A DNA stretch of 56,936 bases from Lysobacteraceae bacterium UBA6001. GTDB taxonomy: Bacteria > Pseudomonadota > Gammaproteobacteria > Xanthomonadales > Xanthomonadaceae. Below the pieces are notes generated by a model that was given only the letters and a program-made list of their open reading frames with translations, was not told the DNA's origin and ran no database searches. The position numbers and the translations under genes are program-made. Where the stretch lies: the NCBI GenBank assembly GCA_002429615.1, contig DJAN01000026.1:528-57463 (forward strand), read 5' to 3'. Within the stretch, counting starts at the first letter, position 1, and the number at the start of each line of letters is the position of its first letter. This document shows, one piece after another, positions 16,868-25,894 of the stretch.

Positions 16868-19342
16868 ATGAGCGTGAACAGGAATAAGGTCTTCAAGGCA
16901 TTGCCTCTCGGCGCGCTGCTCATAGCGGCGCCGCTGCTGCTTGCCATCTACATATTTGGCGTGGGCAAGTGGGACTTTTCAGTGCCGCTGCCGCTCTCCT
17001 ACGACCGATTCGACGGGATGTGGCAGCTCGTCCTGACCAAGTTTCTCGTGGACACCCAGTGGGTCTTCGTGAACCCGTATCTGGGAGCACCGGGTATCGC
17101 GGACTGGCACTACCACCCTGCGGCACAATCCAGCGCACTGCACTCGGTGTTGATGCTGCTGATATCGAAGCTGGTGGATGACCCGGTCAGGGTGCAGCAG
17201 TTCTACTACTTCGCCAATTTTCCGCTGATCTGCTTCACGAGCTTCATTGCCTGCCGGCTGATAGGGGTTCGGCGGCTTCCTGCATTCTGTGTGGGCATGC
17301 TGTATGCGTTCACCACCTATCGGTTGAACTACTACATCTATGCCTACCTGGCGAACTACTTCGCGATCCCGCTGGCACTGACCGCGGTCATCTGGATCAT
17401 GTCGGGCAAGTTTGCCCTGTTGACCGAATCTCTCGGTGAGGGGCGCTTCACCCGGCAACTTTGGAAACTGGCCAAAACCAGGGAATTCCTGCTGGGCCTG
17501 CTGTTCGTTGTCCTGATGGCCGGGTCCGACGGCTACTACGCATTTTTCACCCTGCTCCTGCTCGGCTTCTCCCTCGTCGCGAGGGTGATGCTCGGCGACT
17601 GGAAGAAGCCGGTCAGCCTGGCGCCTGCGATCATCTACATCGTGGCCATGGTGGTGGTGGCGCTGTCCCTCCAGTTGCCGATGAAGCTCTACAAGCAAGC
17701 GCATCAGAGCGAGTTCTACCTGAACGGAGTAGAGGATCCCGACCTGGTCAGGCATCCGTTCGAGGCGGAGATCTACAGCGACACCTTGAAGTTGATGCTC
17801 ACTCCGCCGCAGAACCACCGGTTGGAGCCGGTCCGGGCCCTGGCCAACAAGGTGGTGGCTACCTCCGCTGCGGCGATGAAGTATCCACATCCGGTCACCG
17901 TGCCGCTTGGCACGATCGCAACGTCCCTGTTCGTGATTGCCCTGTTTCTACTGGCAGTGCCTGGCCTCACGCGTAGATGGGATGGCTACAGGATCGGGAG
18001 GCGTGCGCCGGACGACGCGATACCGCCAAGGATGGACAACTCGCTGCTGTCGCTGGTCTACGTGATTTTCCTCTGCTCCATCGTCGGTGGACTCGGGACG
18101 ATCATCGCGCTGGCGTACCCGTCCATCCGGGCCTACCAGCGGTTTCCGCTGTTCATGATCTTCGTGCTGTATGTATGGGGTGCGCTGCTGGTCAGCGCAA
18201 AACTCAGTGACGCGCGTCCGAGGATGCGCCTGGCTTGGACGGGCATCGTCGTCGCGATAACCGTATTTGGACTGCTGGACCAGATCCCGGTGGACGTGCG
18301 GCGGGATACCACGGTGGTCCAGCGCCAGTTCCTGGCCGAGCGGGAATTCATTCGCCGGGTCGAGGCCGACTTGCCGGATGGGTCAATGGTCTACCAGTAC
18401 CCGTATTCGCAGTATCTCTCCGACAACAAGCACTACGGCTGGGGCGCTTTCTATCACCTCCGTCTGTACCTGCACTCGCGACACCTGCACTGGAGCAATG
18501 GCGGGGCCAAGAACAGCCCGGCGGACAAGTGGAACGCAAAGACCGCCCGGCTGCCCCTGGAGGCGCAGATCGTCGAGGTCGAGGCGGCCGGGTTCAGCGG
18601 GCTGGTGATCGATGGCGTGGTGCTTGACGCTGGCAGCCACGAAGCCCTCCGTGCCGCGCTCAGGCAGCGGGGATACGTCGTGAATGATGACGAGCCCAGC
18701 AAGCTGTCGTTCGCCAAGATTCATGACCCGGGCTATCGGATCTCGTACAACGCGCAGTTTGATCGCGTCGATCATCTGGTGATCACCGACAGGGATCGGC
18801 TTCTGCAGCAGGACAGGTTCTCGGTGTATGTGAAGGGGCCGGCGCTCAAGGCCTATGTCGAGTCGTCTGGTGGCGTGACCGGTGCGATCATCAAGGCCTC
18901 CGATCACCCCGAGCTGTTTCCTGATGGATCGGCAACGTTGATTGGCCTGGGCTACGATCCGATACCCGCGGCGGCCATGAAGGGCCGGATGGAATGTGCC
19001 CTGGAGCAGGGAGAAGCCGGCTCGCCGGGGACCGCAGTGGTAACGCTGACCAACCAGAGTGACTTCGATTGGCGGCTGGACAGCGGATCCTATCCAATCC
19101 GCGTGGGCGTGATGATCAAGAAGCCCGACGGCACGCCCGTAGCGGATGGATTCAGGGTGAAGTCGCCGGATGCCTACCTCTATCGCGGCGGCAGCCAGGT
19201 GTTCCGTGTGTCGCTGGAGGAGGTCCTGGGCAAGGACTATCCTCCGGACGGTTCCCAGGCGAACTTTGCCGTGGTGCAAGACGCCAACGCTTGGTACTTT
19301 CAAATTTCTTGCAGCATTCCAGTGCCTGGGAAAAAGCCATGA
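16868..19342 (+). CDS. Large polytopic membrane protein, GT-C glycosyltransferase-like
   Basis: The predicted product has 824 residues. A first transmembrane helix (about 11-31) is followed by a periplasmic loop with acidic residues (SYDRFDGMWQLVL). About ten further hydrophobic segments run to around residue 485, and a soluble C-terminal part of about 330 residues follows. An acidic first loop and many helices are the GT-C plan of enzymes that use polyprenyl-phosphate sugars in the periplasm. The specific family is not recognised, and YfhO-like or phosphoglycerol-transferase-like labels are alternatives. It overlaps the aldo/keto reductase gene (ATGA). With GtrA and the GT2 genes downstream it could be the final transferase of a side-chain module. 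Base composition is clearly less GC-rich than upstream genes, suggesting acquisition. Confidence 0.6.
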   Translation: MSVNRNKVFKALPLGALLIAAPLLLAIYIFGVGKWDFSVPLPLSYDRFDGMWQLVLTKFLVDTQWVFVNPYLGAPGIADWHYHPAAQSSALHSVLMLLISKLVDDPVRVQQFYYFANFPLICFTSFIACRLIGVRRLPAFCVGMLYAFTTYRLNYYIYAYLANYFAIPLALTAVIWIMSGKFALLTESLGEGRFTRQLWKLAKTREFLLGLLFVVLMAGSDGYYAFFTLLLLGFSLVARVMLGDWKKPVSLAPAIIYIVAMVVVALSLQLPMKLYKQAHQSEFYLNGVEDPDLVRHPFEAEIYSDTLKLMLTPPQNHRLEPVRALANKVVATSAAAMKYPHPVTVPLGTIATSLFVIALFLLAVPGLTRRWDGYRIGRRAPDDAIPPRMDNSLLSLVYVIFLCSIVGGLGTIIALAYPSIRAYQRFPLFMIFVLYVWGALLVSAKLSDARPRMRLAWTGIVVAITVFGLLDQIPVDVRRDTTVVQRQFLAEREFIRRVEADLPDGSMVYQYPYSQYLSDNKHYGWGAFYHLRLYLHSRHLHWSNGGAKNSPADKWNAKTARLPLEAQIVEVEAAGFSGLVIDGVVLDAGSHEALRAALRQRGYVVNDDEPSKLSFAKIHDPGYRISYNAQFDRVDHLVITDRDRLLQQDRFSVYVKGPALKAYVESSGGVTGAIIKASDHPELFPDGSATLIGLGYDPIPAAAMKGRMECALEQGEAGSPGTAVVTLTNQSDFDWRLDSGSYPIRVGVMIKKPDGTPVADGFRVKSPDAYLYRGGSQVFRVSLEEVLGKDYPPDGSQANFAVVQDANAWYFQISCSIPVPGKKP

Positions 19343-20295
19343 ATCCATTTATCAGGGTCGGAAAGTCCGGCTTGAAGCTGACGAGTCTGACGTTCGGTAG
19401 CGCGCTGACCATCGGCACCGAGAAGACCGACATCAAGTTTGCGCAGGAGATGGTCGACGCGGCCTGGAACCTGGGCATCCGTTCGTTCGACACCTCCAAC
19501 AACTATGGGATGGGCGCCGCGGAATCCCTGCTGGGTGCGGCGCTGGCAAGGTTCCCGCGGGAGGAGTTCGTGCTGTCGACCAAGGGCTCCTGGCCACTTG
19601 GCGAGCATCCCTACAACAAGGGTCTGAGCCGGAAGCACATATACGCGGCCTTCGAGCAGTCGATGGCGCGAATCGGCGTGGCGTATGTGGATATCTACTA
19701 TGCCCACCGCTATGACCCCGAAGTGCCGATGGAAGAAGTGGTCAGGACGTACAACCACCTGATCAACTCCGGCAGGGTTCTCTATTGGGCCACCTCGGAA
19801 TGGCCGGTGGAGGCGCTGATCGAGTGCCATGAGGTGTGTGATCGACTGGGAATGGAGAAGCCGATCCTCGATCAGTTCATCTATTCCTACGCGATCAATC
19901 GGGCCGACGTGAATGGCGTCAGGGACTTCTGCGAGGCCAACGGGGTGGGAATGCTGGGCTTCTCGCCGATGGCCCAGGGGCTGCTGACCGGCAAGTATCG
20001 TGACGGCATTCCCGCCGGGTCTCGAATTTCCAAGAGCGATGAGCTCGGCTACGACAAGACCGAAAAGATCTACCAGCAGAACAAGCAGCGTATCGACCTG
20101 TTTGTCGAGGCGTGCCGGGAGTTCGACGTGAAGGGTAGTCATGCGGCGCTGCGCTGGGTGCTCCGGCGCGGCGTCCTTCCGGTGCTGGGCGCCAGCAAGC
20201 CGGCTCAGCTGGAAGAGAACGTGCTCGCCTTGAGCGCCGAGATCCCGGAGGAATTCTGGGCGCGCGTGGATTCCATTGGCGGGGTGCGCGAGTGA
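19339..20295 (+). CDS. Aldo/keto reductase
   Basis: This 318-residue NADP(H)-dependent oxidoreductase has a TIM barrel. The catalytic tetrad is D51, Y56 (in FDTSNNYG), K82 (STKG) and H123 (YYAHRYD). The pattern is that of the AKR6/Kv-beta and AKR12-like group. This group includes sugar-nucleotide 3-ketoreductases and enoylreductases of deoxysugar pathways, which fits its location. The ATG overlaps the stop of the membrane protein gene. The stop overlaps the start of the TIM-barrel isomerase gene, so the two enzymes are made together and may act on the same sugar. The substrate is unknown. Confidence 0.82.
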   Translation: MNPFIRVGKSGLKLTSLTFGSALTIGTEKTDIKFAQEMVDAAWNLGIRSFDTSNNYGMGAAESLLGAALARFPREEFVLSTKGSWPLGEHPYNKGLSRKHIYAAFEQSMARIGVAYVDIYYAHRYDPEVPMEEVVRTYNHLINSGRVLYWATSEWPVEALIECHEVCDRLGMEKPILDQFIYSYAINRADVNGVRDFCEANGVGMLGFSPMAQGLLTGKYRDGIPAGSRISKSDELGYDKTEKIYQQNKQRIDLFVEACREFDVKGSHAALRWVLRRGVLPVLGASKPAQLEENVLALSAEIPEEFWARVDSIGGVRE

Positions 20296-21083
20296 AGCTG
20301 GCAGCGTCGAACATCGGCTGGGAATCCGCGGACGATGCAGCGGTCTATGCAAAGCTCAAGGCGTTGGGCTTTACCGGCCTGGAGATTGCGCCGACCAGGC
20401 TCGTGTCTGGACGCCCCTATGACCCGGAGAATCAGCGCCTGGCCGCGGCGCAGGTCGCGGAAATCGGCGATGCGTGGGGGCTTCGGGTATGTTCCATGCA
20501 GTCGATCTGGTATGGGTTGAGCGAGCGCATCTTCGGTTCGCAGGAAGAGCGCGATTTCCTGCTCCGCTATACCCGTCTGGCGGTCGATTTCGCGGCGGCC
20601 GTCGGTGTCCCGCACATGGTGTTTGGTTGCCCCAAGAACCGGGTCATCGATCACGCCGACCAGTATCCGATCGGCGTGCGGTTCTTTTCCGATTGCGCGG
20701 CCTACGCGCAGGAGAAAGGGGTCGTCATCGGCATTGAAGCCAATCCACCGATCTACGGCACGAATTACCTGAACACGACCGCGGAAGCCTTGAGCTTGGT
20801 GCAGGAAATCGACTCTCCGGCGCTGAGGCTCAATCTGGACCTGGGCACGATCATCGCCAACCAGGAGCGTGTCGATTCCGTGCTCGCCGCGATTCCGTAT
20901 GTGGGTCATGTGCAGATCAGCGAGCCAGGCCTTGCGGCGATCGTCAGCCGGCCGGAGCACGTGGAGCTGGCCCGGCTGTTGGTGACGCAGGGATATGCGG
21001 GGTGGGTGTCGCTTGAAATGAGGACCCTCGGCTTGCCGGAGCTCTTCAGTTCGCTTGAAGTCGTCGCTGAGCTGTTTGGCTGA
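20292..21083 (+). CDS. Sugar phosphate isomerase/epimerase-like TIM-barrel protein
   Basis: This 263-residue xylose-isomerase-like (AP endonuclease family 2) barrel has the four metal ligands in the expected places: E149 (GIEANPP), D183 (LNLDLGT), H206 (VGHVQISEP) and E242 (SLEMRT). The family comprises divalent-metal ketose/aldose isomerases and 3-epimerases. The GTG start overlaps the preceding stop. With the aldo/keto reductase it could form a redox-plus-isomerisation route to an unusual sugar. No substrate can be assigned. Confidence 0.75.
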   Translation: MKLAASNIGWESADDAAVYAKLKALGFTGLEIAPTRLVSGRPYDPENQRLAAAQVAEIGDAWGLRVCSMQSIWYGLSERIFGSQEERDFLLRYTRLAVDFAAAVGVPHMVFGCPKNRVIDHADQYPIGVRFFSDCAAYAQEKGVVIGIEANPPIYGTNYLNTTAEALSLVQEIDSPALRLNLDLGTIIANQERVDSVLAAIPYVGHVQISEPGLAAIVSRPEHVELARLLVTQGYAGWVSLEMRTLGLPELFSSLEVVAELFG

Positions 21084-21131
21084 TCGGGTCCTGGACAAGG
21101 ACTACGCGCGCCCCGAGCCTGGATGAGATCT

Positions 21132-21515
21132 ATGCGGAAGTTTTTTGCGTTTGCGGTGATTGGTGGTCTAGGTACCGCAACCAACCTGTTGCTGTTTGCC
21201 GTTCTTGTCGACGTCCTGCATGGTCCAGCGGTGCCGGCGGCGATCCTGTGCTATCTGGTGGCCGCCACGCAGAACTACTTCCTGAATCATTATTGGACTT
21301 TCCGGGAGGTCGGCAGGCAGCCCGGCTTCCGGTTCCTGCATGGCTGGGGCAAGTTCCTGCTCGGCTCGCTGGTTGGCCTGGTCATCAATCTGGTCGTACT
21401 CAAGGCATCCATGGGGTTCTTTCCGTTTGCGACAATCTCACAGTTCCTCGGCATCATCGCGGCGTTGGGCGTGAACTTCTATATCGCCAAACGTTTTGTG
21501 TTCGGGTCGAGATAG
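21132..21515 (+). CDS. GtrA-family small membrane protein, putative polyprenyl-phosphate-sugar flippase
   Basis: The product has 127 residues and four hydrophobic helices, with the family signature FAVIGGLGTATNLLLFAV at the N-terminus, YFLNHYWTF in the middle and NFYIAKRFVF at the end. GtrA proteins are thought to flip undecaprenyl-phosphate-linked sugars in O-antigen glucosylation and related systems. A GGATGAG lies six bases before this ATG, so it is preferred over one three codons upstream. GT2 genes of the GtrB type lie 1.2-2.5 kb downstream. Confidence 0.88.
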   Translation: MRKFFAFAVIGGLGTATNLLLFAVLVDVLHGPAVPAAILCYLVAATQNYFLNHYWTFREVGRQPGFRFLHGWGKFLLGSLVGLVINLVVLKASMGFFPFATISQFLGIIAALGVNFYIAKRFVFGSR

Positions 21516-21542
21516 GACTAGATAGAAACAATACTTCGAGCG

Positions 21543-22667
21543 ATGAAAGACATCATTGTGGTGGGCGGCGGGTTCTTTGGCGTATGCATCGCGGAGCATC
21601 TCGCGAGGGGCGGCGCCAAGGTTCATCTGTACGAGAGGGAAAATGCCCTGATGACCAGGGCGTCCTTCAACAACCAGGCGCGCGTGCACAATGGCTATCA
21701 CTACCCGCGAAGTGTGTTGACCGCGCTGCGCTCGCGGCTCTCGTTCCCCAGGTTCGTGGACGAGTTCAGGGATTGCATCGATTCCTCGTTCGAGATGCAG
21801 TATCTGATCGGCAAGCCGCTGGGCAAGGTCACCGGGCTCCAGTTCCAGAAGTTCTGTGATCGGGTCGGGGCGAGGTGCGTTCCTGCTTCGCACGCAGTGC
21901 AGGATATGGTCAATCCGACATTCATCGAGGCCTGCTTTTCCGTCACCGAATACGCGTTCGACGCGGTCGCCCTGAGGGAAAAGATGCTGGGCAGGTTGTC
22001 GGACGCCGGCGTCGAGCTGCACATGGGGGTTTCCGTGGAGCGCGTCCGTCAGGAGGGGCCTGGCCTGGTGGTCGAGGTGCGCAAGGAAGGCGAGCTGGAA
22101 TCCAACGAGGTGCACGCCAGCCATGTTTTCAACTGCGCCTACTCCCGGATCAACCATCTAAACGCCAACTCCGGGCTGGAGCTGATACCGCTCAAGCATG
22201 AAGTGACCGAAATGTGCCTTGTCGAGGTACCTCCGGAGCTGCGGGACATTGGCATCACGGTGATGTGCGGCCCGTTCTTTTCCGTCATGCCTTTCCCGTC
22301 GGCAGGGCTGCACTCCTTCAGCCATGTGCGTTACACGCCTCACTACGAGTGGTCCGACCAGCAAGGGGAGCGCTATGACGACAGCCTGCGCGTACTCGGG
22401 GGGCATGGGCGCAAGTCGGCCTGGCGCCATATGCAGAAGGATGCGGCCAGATACATCCCGCTGCTTGAGCAGTGCGTCTACAAGCGCTCCTTGTGGGAGA
22501 CCAAGACCGTGCTTCCGCGCAGCGAGTCCGATGATTCCCGGCCGATCCTGTTGAAGGAAGATCATTCGCTCAAGGGGCTTCATTGTGTCATGGGCGGTAA
22601 GATCGATAATGTCTATGACGCCATCGACGCGATTAGTGCGCGGGGCTTGGCGAGTTCTCGGGGGTGA
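21543..22667 (+). CDS. FAD-dependent oxidoreductase (DAO family)
   Basis: This 374-residue flavoprotein has an N-terminal Rossmann motif VGGGFFGVC (G8, G10, G13) and the ribose-binding acid E31 (HLYERE). RASFNNQARVHNGYHYPRS follows, a pattern of D-amino-acid-oxidase-like enzymes. The C-terminal LHCVMGGKIDNVYDAI closes the FAD site. There is no signal peptide or lipidation. Its place inside a glycan cluster points to oxidation of a sugar nucleotide, lipid-linked sugar or small acyl donor, but no substrate is evident. The region is lower in GC than the flanks. Confidence 0.75.
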   Translation: MKDIIVVGGGFFGVCIAEHLARGGAKVHLYERENALMTRASFNNQARVHNGYHYPRSVLTALRSRLSFPRFVDEFRDCIDSSFEMQYLIGKPLGKVTGLQFQKFCDRVGARCVPASHAVQDMVNPTFIEACFSVTEYAFDAVALREKMLGRLSDAGVELHMGVSVERVRQEGPGLVVEVRKEGELESNEVHASHVFNCAYSRINHLNANSGLELIPLKHEVTEMCLVEVPPELRDIGITVMCGPFFSVMPFPSAGLHSFSHVRYTPHYEWSDQQGERYDDSLRVLGGHGRKSAWRHMQKDAARYIPLLEQCVYKRSLWETKTVLPRSESDDSRPILLKEDHSLKGLHCVMGGKIDNVYDAIDAISARGLASSRG

Positions 22668-22670
22668 TGC

Positions 22671-23630
22671 GTGAAGAGTGATTCGTTTGTTTCCGTGGTT
22701 TATGTCGTGGAGAGTGGCGTGCCACTGCGCCACGACGAGATTTCGGCGATGCAGAAAGAGCTCAATGATCGGTACTCGGATTACGAGATCGTCATCATTG
22801 GGCAGGGCGCGATCATGGACTCGGCTGCCAGCAGGAACATCGGCGACATGCTGAAGACCCTGCCCAGCGTCCGCTACATCCAGCTGGTGGGCACGGTCAG
22901 CCTGGACGTGGCCTGGGCTGCGGGGCTGGAAAATGCCATCGGCGATTTCGTCGTGCTTTTCGAGCACGCAACGGACCCGGTTTCCGTGGTTCCGGAGGTG
23001 GTCGAACTCTGCAAGTCGGGCTACGACGTCGTGGTGGGCACGGCGGTGCAGCGCAGGACGCTGGCGTACAGGGCGTTCAGGTATTTCGCCGATCGGCTGC
23101 TGCGCGCGATCGACTACCAGCTGCCCAAGAACGCGACCAGCCTTCGATGCCTGAGCCGGCGCGCGGTGAACGCGGTAACCAGTACCGGGCGATTCCATCA
23201 CCAGTTCTATCTGCGGATCCAGAAGACCGGATACCCGTCGGTGGCCTACAACTACCAGCGGAATTCTCCGTTGACGGGCGAGATGTCGCTGGCGCAGGGG
23301 GTCTATCGTCTGGTGCAGCTGATGGTGTTCAACTCGCTGCGCCCGCTGCGATGGATGTCCGTGCTGGGCTTCCTGGGCGGGCTCGCCTCTTTCATATTGG
23401 CGACGTACAGCGTGTTGATCCACCTGATCAGCAACAACGTCGTGCCTGGCTGGACCACCGTCATTCTGTCCATGTCGATGATGTTCATGTTCCAGTTCAT
23501 CATGATGGCGTTCTTCGGGGAGTACCTGAGCCGGCTTCTCGATGATCGAAGTGAGCGTGGCGATTATTCCATCGCCTTCGAGAAGAACAGCCTGGTCATG
23601 CTCAACCAGGACAGGGTCAATGTGATGTGA
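22671..23630 (+). CDS. GT2/DPM1-like membrane protein lacking the catalytic acidic motifs
   Basis: The product has 319 residues with the architecture of a polyprenyl-phosphate glycosyltransferase: a soluble GT-A domain and two C-terminal transmembrane helices (about 225-290), then GEYLSRLLDDR. The nucleotide-binding DDGS position reads GQGA. The metal-binding DAD/DxDLQDP motif reads EHATDP. Both acidic sites are therefore missing, although GLENAIGDFVVL still aligns with the family. It is probably inactive as a transferase and could be a partner of the intact GT2 encoded next. The GTG start follows the FAD gene by 3 bases, and no ATG fits better. Confidence 0.75.
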   Translation: MKSDSFVSVVYVVESGVPLRHDEISAMQKELNDRYSDYEIVIIGQGAIMDSAASRNIGDMLKTLPSVRYIQLVGTVSLDVAWAAGLENAIGDFVVLFEHATDPVSVVPEVVELCKSGYDVVVGTAVQRRTLAYRAFRYFADRLLRAIDYQLPKNATSLRCLSRRAVNAVTSTGRFHHQFYLRIQKTGYPSVAYNYQRNSPLTGEMSLAQGVYRLVQLMVFNSLRPLRWMSVLGFLGGLASFILATYSVLIHLISNNVVPGWTTVILSMSMMFMFQFIMMAFFGEYLSRLLDDRSERGDYSIAFEKNSLVMLNQDRVNVM

Positions 23631-23675
23631 TTTTCAGGCGACTGATTGCGCTTGAATGTAGCCAGACGGGAATGG

Positions 23676-24650
23676 ATGAGAATGAAAAAGCTGATTTCGA
23701 TCATCGGTCCAATGCACAACGAGGAGGCGCTTGTCGCCCAGTTCTGCGAAGAGACCTTGCGGGCGTTGGAGCCGATTGCTGATCGTTACGATATCGAACT
23801 GCTCCTGGTGGAGGACGGTTCGCGCGACAACACGTTCGAACAGATGAAATCGGTCCATGCCCGGTTCCCGGAAACGATCAGCCTGCTTCGGTTGACCAGG
23901 AACTTTGGGCTCGAGGGGGCCATCCACGAGGGCCTGAGGACCGCTTCCGGCGATGCGGTCGTGGTGATGGATGCCGACCTGCAGGACCCACCCGCTGTCG
24001 TCCTTGAGATGATCAGTGCGTGGGAGCAGGGCGCCGACATCGTCGTGGGGTCGCGTTCGGGTCGACCGAGTGACAGCTTCTTCAAGCGGGCGACCGCGGG
24101 CCTCTTCTACAAGATCATGGATGCGCTGTCCGGCAAGCTGAAGCTGGAGGAGAGCGCGGCGAACTTCCGTCTGCTTGATCGCAAGGCCGTCTCCAAGCTG
24201 CTGGAACTGCCGGAAGTCAACGGCGTCTTCAGGGTGCTGGTGCCCTATCTGGGTATGAACACGAGCGTCGTCGCCTACGAGCGGGACAGGCGATTCGCCG
24301 GCGAAACGAAGTACAAGTTGATGTCGATGGTCCGCTACGCGCTCGACAGCCTGACCGGCATTTCGATCGAGCCGCTGCGGAAGATCGGTCTGGTGGCGGG
24401 CGTCTCGTTGCTCTGCCTGATCGGTTCGCTCGGCGCGCTGTTCGTCGCGCCGCGGGAATGGGCTGCGCCGCTCGTGGTGTGTGCGGTCGTGTCGCTGCAG
24501 TTCTCGTTGCTGTTCTTCGTGCTGGCGGTCATCGGCGAGTATCTGGGGCAGCTGCATATCGAGTCCAAGGGCCGGCCGATCGCGTTGCCGTACGAATTCC
24601 GGCCTAGTGGGTCCTCGGTGCGGCGGAAGTCGGCTGCGGTTTCCTCTTGA
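23676..24650 (+). CDS. Polyprenyl-phosphate glycosyltransferase, GT2 (GtrB/DPM1-like)
   Basis: This 324-residue protein transfers a sugar from a nucleotide donor to undecaprenyl phosphate at the inner-membrane face. The GT-A domain is intact: IGPMHNEEALV at the start, VEDGSRDNT for the nucleotide, RNFGLEGAIHEGL, and the metal site MDADLQDPP. Two C-terminal transmembrane helices (about 245-300) and GEYLGQLHIESKGRP complete the GtrB/ArnC-like plan. The start could also be the ATG two codons later. Together with GtrA and the GT-C-like protein upstream it makes a three-component periplasmic glycosylation module. Confidence 0.88.
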   Translation: MRMKKLISIIGPMHNEEALVAQFCEETLRALEPIADRYDIELLLVEDGSRDNTFEQMKSVHARFPETISLLRLTRNFGLEGAIHEGLRTASGDAVVVMDADLQDPPAVVLEMISAWEQGADIVVGSRSGRPSDSFFKRATAGLFYKIMDALSGKLKLEESAANFRLLDRKAVSKLLELPEVNGVFRVLVPYLGMNTSVVAYERDRRFAGETKYKLMSMVRYALDSLTGISIEPLRKIGLVAGVSLLCLIGSLGALFVAPREWAAPLVVCAVVSLQFSLLFFVLAVIGEYLGQLHIESKGRPIALPYEFRPSGSSVRRKSAAVSS

Positions 24651-24697
24651 AGGTTGGACAAGACCAGGGCGCGCTTCGCGCACCAGGGGATGGCCTC

Positions 24698-25858
24698 GTG
24701 AATGCAGTTGGCCGCAGGCAGGCGCCCGCGACAAAGCGGCTATTGCTGGTCGCGTTCTATCCGCCGGAGCGTGGCACCGGCGGAGGGTTGCGCTTGCTCG
24801 ACATGTACCGCCTGCTGGCCGAGCAGGTGGATGGGCTTTCGCTCACGCTGCTCACCTGCAGTCATGGCGATGCGCTCGAGCCGGAGCTGGCGTCCATCTT
24901 CGAGCGTGTCGTGCAGCTGCCGGTCGAGTCATTCAACGAGGCAGGCATCCTCGCCAGTGGCGTGCTCGATGAGCGCTTCGACGCGGTGGACCTGCAGTTC
25001 TTACAGGCGGGTGACTTGGCGGGCTTCTTCCAGAACAGTGGAATCCCGCGGGTGGTCGTATCCCCGGTGGAGTCCCATGTGCGTGCAGCCGCCTTGGCGC
25101 TGCGTCATCGACGCGTTCCGTACCTGCCGAGCAAGCACTGGCTGCTGTGGGATCTGCGGATTGCGCTGCGCGAACTACGTGGCGTCTGGCGCGCTGATCG
25201 GGTGATGTGCGTGTCCGAGGGGGATGCGCGGGTGCTTCGCAAATTCAGGTTCTGGGGGGGCGTACAGGCGGTGGAGACCGGGATCTCGGTTGCCGAGTTT
25301 CCTGAATCCCTCCGCGGACTGCCGCAGCGGCCGCTGCAGGGTGCGCCGACGGTTGTGTTTCTGGCCTATTTCGGCTCGCAGACCAATCTTGACGCGCTGG
25401 AGTGGTATTTACGTGACGTCCATCCGGTTGTGAAGGCCGCGCATCCCGGATACCGCCTGCGTGTTGCCGGGCGCGGTCTTGCCAGCTTGCCGGCAGGGGC
25501 CGATGAAAACGTCGATCTGGTCGGCGAAGTGGACTCGCTGGAAGGCGAGTTGAAATACGCATGGGTAGGCATCGCGCCTGCACTGGGTGGCGCCGGATTG
25601 CGTGGTAAGATCAACCAATATGCGATTGCGGGGGTGCCTTGTGTGGCGTCCACGCTGGCCGGCAAGGGTTTCGCATACGAGCCCGGGCGCAGCATCCGTC
25701 TCGCGGCCAACGCATCGCAGTTCGCCCAAGCCTGCATCGATCTTCTCGCCGATCCCGGTGAAAACCGCGAGATGGGTCGGCTGGCACGGGAAGTCTGTCT
25801 GAGGGAGTATTCCTGGGACAGCCGGCTGCCTGCGCTGCGCAAGATTTTTTCCCTTTAG
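24698..25858 (+). CDS. Glycosyltransferase, GT-B fold (GT4-like)
   Basis: The product has 386 residues. The N-terminal Rossmann half starts KRLLLVAFYPPERGTGGG, typical of GT4 enzymes. The C-terminal half contains the donor-binding region GGAGLRGKINQYAIAGVPCV, where the second Glu of the usual EX7E motif is replaced by Gln. A GTG preceded by AGGGG is taken as the start, because the earlier in-frame TTG has no ribosome-binding site. There are no membrane helices, so it is cytoplasmic. It probably adds a backbone residue to the O-antigen. Donor and acceptor are unknown. Confidence 0.75.
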   Translation: MNAVGRRQAPATKRLLLVAFYPPERGTGGGLRLLDMYRLLAEQVDGLSLTLLTCSHGDALEPELASIFERVVQLPVESFNEAGILASGVLDERFDAVDLQFLQAGDLAGFFQNSGIPRVVVSPVESHVRAAALALRHRRVPYLPSKHWLLWDLRIALRELRGVWRADRVMCVSEGDARVLRKFRFWGGVQAVETGISVAEFPESLRGLPQRPLQGAPTVVFLAYFGSQTNLDALEWYLRDVHPVVKAAHPGYRLRVAGRGLASLPAGADENVDLVGEVDSLEGELKYAWVGIAPALGGAGLRGKINQYAIAGVPCVASTLAGKGFAYEPGRSIRLAANASQFAQACIDLLADPGENREMGRLAREVCLREYSWDSRLPALRKIFSL

Positions 25859-25894
25859 ATTTTCACCATCCAATCGACTGAGGTTTAGGAAGTA

